Part shown: positions 16,965 to 22,734 of the stretch, piece after piece
Layout: each line of letters opens with the position of its first letter
Numbering within the stretch: the first letter of the stretch is position 1
Source of the DNA: an uncultured Oscillospiraceae bacterium
GTDB taxonomy: Bacteria > Bacillota > Clostridia > Oscillospirales > Oscillospiraceae
DNA length: 22,734 nt
Reading direction: 5' to 3'
Assembly (NCBI GenBank): GCA_910588045.1
Contig: CAJUPS010000057.1
Location: forward strand, 1 to 22,734
Program-made: the position numbers and the translations under genes
The notes under the pieces: model-generated
The model's database searches: none
Told to the model about the DNA's origin: nothing
Seen by the model: the letters and a program-made list of their open reading frames with translations, nothing else

Positions 16965-16981
16965 CAGGGCGTTCCGCCCTG
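16965..16981. other. Short perfect hairpin after the MCP gene
   Basis: CAGGGCG (16965-16971), loop TTC, CGCCCTG (16975-16981), 62 bases after the MCP stop. It has no T-tract, so it is at most a weak terminator or transcript-stabilising stem. Confidence 0.35.
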
Positions 16982-17000
16982 GACCGGGCAAGAAAAATGA

Positions 17001-17029
17001 TTGCAATTCGGCAAAAAGTGTGGTATGGT
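17001..17029 (+). promoter_or_regulatory. Candidate promoter for the MoxR-VWA operon
   Basis: TTGCAA (17001-17006), 17 bases, TATGGT (17024-17029), about 45 bases before the ATG. The -10 is imperfect. Confidence 0.5.
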
Positions 17030-17072
17030 GGGAGACACTATCCGTTAAATACTTCACAAAGGAGCAACCATC

Positions 17073-17981
17073 ATGGACATTCCTGCTCTGCAAAAAAAAT
17101 TGGATGAGGCAAAATACATTTGCAGCGGCGACGTTGCCGCCACCCTCCTGGTGGCCCTCCAGCTGGGCCGTCCCCTGCTCATTGAGGGTCCCGCCGGGGT
17201 GGGAAAAACCGAGATCGCCAAGGTGATGGCCTCCGCCCTGGACCGGGAGCTGGTGCGCTTGCAGTGCTACGAGGGCCTGGACGAGAGCAAAGCGCTCTAT
17301 GAGTGGAACTATCAGAAGCAATTGCTGAACATCCAGATCCAGATGGACCGGCGGGACGCGGACGAGCTGACCAAATCCCTCTTCGGCGACGAATACCTGC
17401 TGGAGCGGCCCCTGCTGCGGGCCATCCGCTCCGAGGAACCGGTGGTGCTGCTCATCGACGAAATCGACAAGGCCGACGAGGAGTTCGAGGCGTTTTTGCT
17501 GGAGCTGCTCAGTGAGATGCAGGTGACCATCCCCGAGACGGGGGTAGTGCGGGCAAACTCCATCCCCTTTGTGGTGCTGACCTCCAACCGGACGCGGCCC
17601 CTGGGCGAGGCCCTGCGGCGGCGGTGCGCCTACCTCTACCTCCAGTACCCCGACATCGACCGGGAGGCGGCCATCATCCGGGCCAAGCGCCCCCATGTCA
17701 ACGACCACCTGGCCCTCCAGGTGGCCCAGGCCATCCACGCTCTGCGGGAGAGCGAGGCCATCCTGAAAAAGCCCTCCATCGCCGAGACCCTGGACTGGGT
17801 GTCCGCCCTGGAGGCCCTGGGCATCAGCGATCTGAACCGGGAGGCCGCCCGGCAGACCATGGGGTTCGTGCTCAAGAGCAGCGAGGACCTGGAGGCGGCC
17901 GGGGACGTGCTCTGCGGCCAGGACTGCGGCCATCCCCATGAGCACGAGCACTGCGGCGCGTGCAGCCACGGACAGGCATGA
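17073..17981 (+). CDS. MoxR-family AAA+ ATPase with a Cys/His-rich tail
   Basis: A 302-residue AAA+ ATPase: Walker A GPAGVGKT (39-46), Walker B VVLLIDEID (124-132), sensor-1 N172 (LTSNRTRP) and the arginines of LRRRC (181-185). MoxR proteins act with VWA-domain partners as chaperones that insert metals or mature enzyme complexes; CoxD of CO dehydrogenase maturation is the nearest analogy. The last 22 residues are unusual: four Cys and five His lie between 281 and 299 (CGQDC, HPHEHEHC, GAC, H), which looks like a metal-binding tail. AAAGGAG precedes the ATG. The stop overlaps the start of the VWA gene (ATGA), indicating translational coupling. The client is not in the window. Confidence 0.9.
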   Translation: MDIPALQKKLDEAKYICSGDVAATLLVALQLGRPLLIEGPAGVGKTEIAKVMASALDRELVRLQCYEGLDESKALYEWNYQKQLLNIQIQMDRRDADELTKSLFGDEYLLERPLLRAIRSEEPVVLLIDEIDKADEEFEAFLLELLSEMQVTIPETGVVRANSIPFVVLTSNRTRPLGEALRRRCAYLYLQYPDIDREAAIIRAKRPHVNDHLALQVAQAIHALRESEAILKKPSIAETLDWVSALEALGISDLNREAARQTMGFVLKSSEDLEAAGDVLCGQDCGHPHEHEHCGACSHGQA

Positions 17982-19246
17982 GCGTCTACCTGGAGAAGCT
18001 GGCGGAGTTCTCCGCCATGCTGCGCGCCGAGGGTCTGGCGGTGGGCACCCAGGAGACGGCGGACGCCTGCGAGATCCTGACGGCCCTCGACCTCAGCGAC
18101 CGGGAGACGATGCGCCTGGCCCTCCAGGCGGTCTACGCCAAGAGCCGGGAGGAGCAGGCGATCTTTCAGCACTGTTTTGACCACTTTTTCGTCAGCGTGG
18201 AGCGGCGGGACGCCATCCGGCGGAAGCGGGAGGAGGAGGCCCGGGAGCTGGCCCAGCGCCGCCAGGAGGCGGAACGGGAGATGCAGGTCAACGGCCAGCC
18301 CATGGCTCTCCGGGAGGACCTCCAGGAGGTCTACGTCCGCATGAGCGAGGACAAGCGGGAACAGCTGCGGCAGATGCTGGAGAAGACAAAGGGCAACCTC
18401 AAGCGCAGCCCGAAGCTGTACAGTAACTTCATCCGCTCCGTATTCATGCGCTTCCTGCTGGAACAGCAGATGGCCATGGAGGACGACGCCGCCGTGGGCA
18501 GCGAGGCGCTGGACCCGGACATGGCCCTGCTGTATCGGGACATCTCCCAGTTCAAGGAGGCGGACATCCCCCGGGCGGCGGCGCTAATCGCCGCCATCTC
18601 CCGCCAGCTGGACGCGGAACTCAGCCGGAAGCGCCAGGGCCAGGGGCACAGCGGGAAGCTGGACTTCCGCCGCACCATCCGGCGGGGACTGGAGACCGGC
18701 GGGAGTCTCTACCGCCTCTCCTACCGGAAGAAGCGGCAGAAGAAGCGGCGGCTGGTGCTGCTGTGCGACGTATCGGGGTCCATGCTGCAATTCTCAGAGT
18801 TCGTGCTGCGGTTCATCAAGTCCATGACCGAGGTGTCGGAGTCCTCCCAGACCTTCCTGTTCTCCGAGGAGATGCGGGAGGTGGACGCCTTCGCCTTGCA
18901 GAACATGGACGCCTTCCGGGACTACGTGCGCTCCTCCGGCCTCTTCGGCCGGGGCACCGACCTGGGGCGGGCCCTGGAGGAGCTGTGCCAACACCGTCCC
19001 CCGGCGCTGGGACCGTCCACCACGCTGCTGATTTTGTCGGACACCAAGACCATCGACCTGCCCCGGGCCGCCCGGAATCTGGTGGAGGCCCGCCGTCAGG
19101 CGGGAAGGGTGCTGTGGCTGAACCCCATCCCCCAGCGGAAGTGGCCCTATATGGCCAGCATCCAGACCATGGCGTCCCTGTGCCAGATGGCCCCCTGCTC
19201 CACGCTGGAGGAGCTGACGAGGTCGTGCAGAAAATTGATGAAGTGA
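17978..19246 (+). CDS. VWA-domain protein (CoxE-like)
   Basis: A 422-residue cytosolic protein. The N-terminal half is helical and charged, with a coiled-coil-like Arg/Glu-rich run near 70-110. The C-terminal VWA domain carries an intact MIDAS: DVSGSM at 264-269, the Thr of GRGTDLGRAL, and the Asp of ILSDTKT. This is the CoxE/DUF58-related partner expected beside a MoxR ATPase. The ATG at 17978 overlaps the MoxR stop as ATGA; an in-frame GTG at 17960 is possible but less likely. Both genes end at a strong terminator, so they form a two-gene unit. The lack of Cox or other oxidoreductase genes nearby leaves the matured target open. Confidence 0.88.
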   Translation: MSVYLEKLAEFSAMLRAEGLAVGTQETADACEILTALDLSDRETMRLALQAVYAKSREEQAIFQHCFDHFFVSVERRDAIRRKREEEARELAQRRQEAEREMQVNGQPMALREDLQEVYVRMSEDKREQLRQMLEKTKGNLKRSPKLYSNFIRSVFMRFLLEQQMAMEDDAAVGSEALDPDMALLYRDISQFKEADIPRAAALIAAISRQLDAELSRKRQGQGHSGKLDFRRTIRRGLETGGSLYRLSYRKKRQKKRRLVLLCDVSGSMLQFSEFVLRFIKSMTEVSESSQTFLFSEEMREVDAFALQNMDAFRDYVRSSGLFGRGTDLGRALEELCQHRPPALGPSTTLLILSDTKTIDLPRAARNLVEARRQAGRVLWLNPIPQRKWPYMASIQTMASLCQMAPCSTLEELTRSCRKLMK

Positions 19247-19252
19247 TAAAGA

Positions 19253-19289
19253 GGCCCCGCGGCGGAACAAAACGCCGCGGGGCCCTTTT
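19253..19289. terminator. Strong intrinsic terminator between convergent genes
   Basis: GGCCCCGCGGCG (19253-19264) and its exact complement (19273-19284) form a 12-bp GC stem with loop GAACAAAA, followed by CTTTTT. It ends the VWA transcript; the convergent aminotransferase gene ends 2 bp away, and its transcript would meet the stem followed by the weaker TCTTTAT. Confidence 0.9.
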
Positions 19290-19290
19290 T

Positions 19291-20496
19291 CTAAAACACG
19301 TACTTCTCCAGCCGCGCCATCGCCTCCCGCACCCGGCTCAGGGGCAGGGCCAGATTCACCCGGATGTGACACGGCCCGTGGAAGGGCCGTCCGTCCTGCC
19401 AGGCCACGCCCACGTCCCAGCCAGCCTGGAGCAGCTCGTCAATCGTCTTCCCGTGCGCTTCGCACCACGCCGAGCAGTCCAGGAACAGCATGTACGTCCC
19501 CTCCGGTTTGAAAAGCTCTACTCCCTGGAAATGTTCCCGAATAAAATCCGTTGCGTAATCAACATTCCCGGTGAGCACCTGCCGGAGCTCGTCCACCCAC
19601 GCCCGGCCCTCGGGGCTGTACGCGCCCAGAAGGGCGTGCATGGACAGCACGTTCATGTTGTTGTAGTGGGACAGGGATGCCTCCCGCTCCACCCGGGCGC
19701 GGAGCCAGGGATCGTAGATGATCCGGTAGCTGCCGATTAAACCAGCCAGATTGAAGGTCTTGGAGGGCGCGTACAGGGCGACCGTCCGCCGCCGGGCGTC
19801 CGCGGAGATGGACTGAGTGGGGATGTGCCTGTGCCCGGCCAGGGTCAGGTCGGACCAGATCTCGTCGGAGATGACAAACACGTCGTACTTCCGGAACAGC
19901 TCCATGGCCTGCTCCAGCTCCCAGCGCTCCCAGACCCGGCCGCAGGGGTTGTGGGGCGAGCAGAGGATGGCAGCGTGGATCCGGTTCTCCGCCAGCTTTT
20001 TCTCCATGTCCGCAAAGTCCATCCGCCAGACGCCCTCCCCGTCCCGGGTCAGCGGGCTGTGGACGATGCGGTAGCCGCAGTTGGTCAGGCTTCCGGTAAA
20101 GCCGATGTAGGTGGGCGAGTGGACCAGCACCTGGTCCCCCTGGGAGCACACCGCGCCCAGGGCGCTGAGCACGCCGCCCAGCACACCGTTCTCATAGCCG
20201 ATGCACTCCTTGGTCAGCCCGGTGACGCCGTTGCGGTCCGCCTGCCACCCGATGATGGCGTCGAAGTACGCCTCCGGCGGCTGGAAGTAGCCGTAGGCGG
20301 TGTGGCCAGCCCGGTCCATGATGGCCTGGGGGATAGTGGGGACGGCGGGAAAGTTCATGTCCGCCACCCACATGGGGATCAGGTCGAACCCCTCCTTGGG
20401 CCTGTAGGGGGAGAAGCCCGGAGCGCCGCCCAGGCCGTCCACCGCCAGGGCGTCCCGGCCCCGGCGGTCCAGAATGGTGGTAAAATCGTATTTCAT
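19291..20496 (-). CDS. PatB/MalY-type PLP aminotransferase or cystathionine beta-lyase
   Basis: A 401-residue fold-type I PLP enzyme of the MalY/PatB group, whose members cleave C-S bonds of cystathionine/cysteine or act as aminotransferases. The Schiff-base lysine is K246 in APSKTFNLAG, with the typical SPHNPCGRVW and ISDEIWSDL segments and an N-terminal IPMWVADMNF. The ATG at 20496 is used because GGAAAGGA lies upstream and the family begins with the (R/K)YDF pattern; longer frames lack a ribosome site and would overlap the promoter. It is divergent from the Rrf2 regulator and convergent with the VWA gene. The context of sulfur genes favours a C-S lyase role, but substrate is not shown by sequence. 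Confidence 0.88.
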   Translation of the reverse strand: MKYDFTTILDRRGRDALAVDGLGGAPGFSPYRPKEGFDLIPMWVADMNFPAVPTIPQAIMDRAGHTAYGYFQPPEAYFDAIIGWQADRNGVTGLTKECIGYENGVLGGVLSALGAVCSQGDQVLVHSPTYIGFTGSLTNCGYRIVHSPLTRDGEGVWRMDFADMEKKLAENRIHAAILCSPHNPCGRVWERWELEQAMELFRKYDVFVISDEIWSDLTLAGHRHIPTQSISADARRRTVALYAPSKTFNLAGLIGSYRIIYDPWLRARVEREASLSHYNNMNVLSMHALLGAYSPEGRAWVDELRQVLTGNVDYATDFIREHFQGVELFKPEGTYMLFLDCSAWCEAHGKTIDELLQAGWDVGVAWQDGRPFHGPCHIRVNLALPLSRVREAMARLEKYVF

Positions 20497-20527
20497 AGCG
20501 AAAAACGTCCTTTCCTGTCTTTTCTCT

Positions 20528-20556
20528 ATTATAATCCAAGCCGCAGACGGACGCAA
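20528..20556 (-). promoter_or_regulatory. Promoter of the PatB/MalY-type gene
   Basis: On the minus strand TTGCGT (20556-20551), a 17-base spacer and a perfect TATAAT (20533-20528), about 30 bases before the ATG. Confidence 0.7.
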
Positions 20557-20648
20557 GAGGGGAATTTCCCGCAGCATACCCGGACAAAAGTTGGACAGAC
20601 TATGCAGAGTATCCAACTCCTGCCGCTGGAATTTGTTGCAAATACCGC

Positions 20649-20677
20649 TTGACGGGATTTAATTCCTATATTATGAT
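20649..20677 (+). promoter_or_regulatory. Promoter of the Rrf2 regulator gene
   Basis: TTGACG (20649-20654), 17 bases, TATGAT (20672-20677). The dyad at 20661-20683 covers the spacer and -10, the position expected for autorepression. Confidence 0.7.
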
Positions 20678-20683
20678 AGGAAA
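20661..20683. promoter_or_regulatory. Rrf2-type operator 1
   Basis: TTCCTAT (20663-20669) and ATAGGAA (20676-20682) form a perfect 7-bp dyad with a 6-base spacer. The sequence AATTCCTATATT, three variable bases, then ATAGG-x-AA is repeated at 21170-21192. The AT-rich dyad is typical of Rrf2/IscR/CymR-type regulators. Confidence 0.7.
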
Positions 20684-20705
20684 TACAAGAGAGGACGGTG
20701 GAACC

Positions 20706-21158
20706 ATGAAAATCTCCGCGAAGAGCCGCTACGCTCTGCATCTGATGTTGGAACTGGCCATGCAGGACGAGGGGGTGAATCTCTCGGTCAAGAGCGTAGC
20801 CGAGAGCCGGGGCATCAGCGAGAAGTATCTGGAGCAGATCATCCCCGTGCTGGTGCGCTCGGGATTGGTGCGCAGCGTCCGAGGGGCCAAGGGCGGCTAC
20901 CGACTGGTCAAAAAGCCGGAGGACTGCACGGTCGGGCTGATCCTGCGGACGGTGGAGGGGAGTCTGTCCCCCGTCTCCTGCATGGACGACGAGGTCAACC
21001 AGTGCGCCCGGTGCAAGGCGTGCGTCACGCTGGACCTGTGGGAGCAGATCGACACCGCCATCAGCAACATCGTCGATCACGTGACCCTGGCCGACCTGGT
21101 GGACAAGCAGCGCCGTTTGGACGCCCGGTGCACCGCCCACGGCCGGGGCAACTGCTGA
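20706..21158 (+). CDS. Rrf2-family regulator (IscR/CymR-like)
   Basis: A 150-residue winged-helix regulator of the Rrf2 family: MKISAKSRYALHLMLELA start, recognition region SVAESRGISEKYLEQI and wing VRGAKGGYRL. Cysteines C92, C100, C103 and C106 lie where IscR holds its Fe-S cluster, but with different spacing; C141 and C150 are further downstream. This favours a cluster-binding or redox-sensing protein over CymR, which lacks this set. The ATG at 20706 matches the family start; an upstream in-frame TTG is inside the -35 box and is rejected. Dyads before this gene and before nifS suggest autoregulation and control of cysteine desulfurase. Confidence 0.9.
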   Translation: MKISAKSRYALHLMLELAMQDEGVNLSVKSVAESRGISEKYLEQIIPVLVRSGLVRSVRGAKGGYRLVKKPEDCTVGLILRTVEGSLSPVSCMDDEVNQCARCKACVTLDLWEQIDTAISNIVDHVTLADLVDKQRRLDARCTAHGRGNC

Positions 21159-21169
21159 ACGCCGCCCAT

Positions 21170-21192
21170 AATTCCTATATTCCTATAGGGAA
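21170..21192. promoter_or_regulatory. Rrf2-type operator 2, upstream of nifS
   Basis: The element begins with the same 12 bases as operator 1 (AATTCCTATATT) and ends ATAGGGAA after three different bases, giving 18 of 20 equal positions outside the variable triplet or better. It lies 12 bases after the regulator stop and about 60 before the nifS start. A TATATT at 21197-21202 could be a -10 box, but no good -35 is visible. Confidence 0.65.
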
Positions 21193-21252
21193 CCAGTATA
21201 TTCCATGCCGGAGGATTCCCCCGGCGGGCAGAAGAAAGAAGGTATGCGATCT

Positions 21253-22440
21253 ATGTTTGTTTACGCTGACAACGCCGCCACCACCGCCATGAGCCGGACG
21301 GCGGTCAAGGCCATGCTCCCCGCCCTGGAGGAGCTCTACGGCAACCCCAGCTCCCTCCACCAGAAGGGCCGGGAGGCCAACTTCGCCCTGATGGACGCCC
21401 GGGAGACCGTCGCCAAGTGCCTGAACGCCGAGGCGCGTGAGATTTATTTCACCGGCTGCGGCACGGAGGCCGACAACTGGGCTATCACCGAGGGGGCCCG
21501 CATGGGCGCAGCGCAGGGCAAAAAGCACATTATTTCCGACACCATCGAGCACCACGCGGTGCTGCATACGCTGAAAAGGCTGGAGAAGCAGGGCTTTGAG
21601 GTCACCTACCTGCCGGTCCACGAGGATGGGCTGGTCCGGATCGAGGAGCTGGAGGCCGCCATCCGGGAGGACACCTGTCTGGTGACCATCATGTACGTGA
21701 ACAACGAGATCGGCACCATTCAGCCCATCCGGGAAATTGGCGCTCTCTGTCGGGAGAAGGGGATTTTGTTCCACACGGACGCCGTGCAGGCGGTGGGGCA
21801 CATCCCGGTGGACGTGGAAGCGGACAACATTGACATGCTGTCCCTCTCCGGCCACAAGTTCCACGCCCCCAAGGGGGTGGGTGCGCTGTACTGCAAGAAG
21901 TCCGTCAAGATAAAGAATTTTATTGAGGGCGGCGCACAGGAGCGGGGTCGGCGGGGCGGCACGGAGGCCATCCCGGCGATCCTGGCGATGGCGGCGGCGA
22001 TGCAGGAGAGCTGCGCGAACCTGGAAGAGAATATGGCCAAGGTTACCGCTATGCGGGACAGATTGATCGAGGGGCTCAGTAAGATTCCCTGTTCCCGCTG
22101 CAACGGGAACAGCGGGCATAAGGCTCCCGGGGTGGTCAGTTTCTGCTTCGAGGGCATAGAGGGGGAGAGTTTGCTGCTGCGGTTGGATCTAGCTGGTATC
22201 TGTGCCAGCTCTGGCAGTGCGTGTACCAGCGGGTCGCTGGATCCCAGTCATGTTTTGCTGGCGCTGGGGATGCCCCATGAGATTGCCCATGGGTCTCTTC
22301 GTTTGAGCCTTTGTGAGTATAACACCATGGAGGAGGTTGATTATATTCTGGAGCAGGTGCCCGAGGTCGTTAGAACGCTGCGGGAGATGAGTCCGGTGTG
22401 GATGCATATGCTTGAAAAAATGCCTGACCCTTATCAATGA
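21253..22440 (+). CDS. nifS: Cysteine desulfurase (NifS/IscS type)
   Basis: A 395-residue PLP enzyme that takes sulfur from cysteine as a persulfide for Fe-S cluster and thio-cofactor building. Seen: the N-terminal YADNAATT, the PLP-lysine K202 in SGHKFHAPKG, the conserved RGGTEAIPAI and the persulfide-forming C324 in SSGSACTSGS, the IscS/NifS (group I) loop. The ATG at 21253 is chosen because family members begin just before (Y)xDNAATT and AGAAGG lies ten bases upstream; ATGs at 21205 and 21244 are in frame but less suitable. An IscU/NifU scaffold gene commonly follows in Clostridia; here the next 294 bases hold only the stem-loop cluster. Confidence 0.94.
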   Translation: MFVYADNAATTAMSRTAVKAMLPALEELYGNPSSLHQKGREANFALMDARETVAKCLNAEAREIYFTGCGTEADNWAITEGARMGAAQGKKHIISDTIEHHAVLHTLKRLEKQGFEVTYLPVHEDGLVRIEELEAAIREDTCLVTIMYVNNEIGTIQPIREIGALCREKGILFHTDAVQAVGHIPVDVEADNIDMLSLSGHKFHAPKGVGALYCKKSVKIKNFIEGGAQERGRRGGTEAIPAILAMAAAMQESCANLEENMAKVTAMRDRLIEGLSKIPCSRCNGNSGHKAPGVVSFCFEGIEGESLLLRLDLAGICASSGSACTSGSLDPSHVLLALGMPHEIAHGSLRLSLCEYNTMEEVDYILEQVPEVVRTLREMSPVWMHMLEKMPDPYQ

Positions 22441-22446
22441 TCGTTT

Positions 22447-22690
22447 GCCGCCGCTGCGCGGCGGCCCTGGCTTAATCTATCGTTTAGATTCGCCCTGCCT
22501 CCCCGGGGACGTCATTTGCGCCTGCGGCGCAAACGACCGTTCCGGCGGCCTGCTGGCCGCCTAGGGCGTTCTTTTCGCTTGTGCGAAAAGAACCAAAAGC
22601 ACCCTCAAGGGGGCTACGCCGCCCTTGAGAATCCCCTAATGTTATTATTTATTTTCCCTCCGACGTACCTGGTTTAGTTCTGTCTTAATA
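22447..22690. repeat. Composite stem-loop repeat cluster, copy 2
   Basis: Hairpins follow one another: 22447-22465 (8 bp, TGC loop), 22474-22490 (6 bp), 22505-22543 (module A, inverted relative to copy 1), 22544-22561 (7 bp), 22568-22593 (11 bp, module B), 22604-22629 (TAC loop, module C, then GAATCCC) and CTGGTTTAG at 22669-22677 (module D). Modules B and C match 4635-4697 in order and orientation. Module D lies after C here but before B in copy 1. The remaining bases to the window end show no gene. Confidence 0.75.
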
Positions 22691-22734
22691 CCTTCGTTGG
22701 TGCGCCACACTTCTGCGGCTACCCACGGTCCTTT

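Noticed and set aside
17073..19246. Naming the MoxR-VWA pair coxD/coxE
   Set aside because: No CO dehydrogenase or other Cox genes are nearby, and the similarity is at family level only, so no symbol was given.

Overview
The window looks like a chromosomal segment of a GC-rich, gut-type Firmicute, most likely an Oscillospiraceae/Flavonifractor-like Clostridia member. The grounds are strong GGAGG-type ribosome sites, textbook TTGACA-N17-TATAAT promoters, a clostridial-type pyruvate phosphate dikinase, a RicT (YaaT/PSP1) protein near holB, and an Rrf2/IscR-nifS pair. No rRNA, tRNA or CRISPR array was seen. The lineage is inferred from gene content only.

Left end (1-1165): the most unusual system in the window. 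A perfect 24-bp inverted repeat (32-55 and 257-280) brackets about 200 bp holding a strong extended -10 promoter and a bidirectional intrinsic terminator. Each repeat is itself a dyad with an asymmetric centre, as expected of a tyrosine-recombinase crossover site, and a tyrosine recombinase gene (290-1114, minus strand) lies 9 bp away. I read this as a self-contained phase-variable promoter switch. As drawn, the promoter points right, into the 3' end of the recombinase gene. After inversion it would point left into a gene that starts inside or just beside the left repeat and runs off the window.

1209-6299 (minus strand): nadE (NAD+ synthase), ricT and holB, housekeeping genes. The usual holB-ricT neighbourhood is interrupted by about 1 kb: a dense cluster of stem-loops, a small AT-rich XRE repressor gene and a divergent DUF6809-like gene. 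The last two share a perfect consensus promoter overlapped by a dyad operator.

6469-9281: ppdK with its own promoter and terminator.

9331-16903: a sensory block of two hybrid histidine kinases (one cytosolic with GAF/PAS-like input, one membrane-bound), then an orphan solute-binding lipoprotein and a methyl-accepting protein behind a structured leader. No permease, response-regulator output gene or che gene is present, so the block senses something whose output lies elsewhere.

17001-19289: a MoxR AAA+ ATPase with a Cys/His-rich tail and an overlapping VWA (CoxE-like) protein, ended by a strong terminator.

19291-22440: a PatB/MalY-type C-S lyase/aminotransferase (minus strand) divergent from an Rrf2/IscR-like regulator followed by a cysteine desulfurase. 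Near-identical dyads precede the regulator and the desulfurase gene, suggesting a small sulfur/Fe-S regulon.

Right end (22441-22734): a second stem-loop cluster built from the same modules as the one at 4449-4727, with one module inverted and another moved. This points to a mosaic intergenic repeat family.
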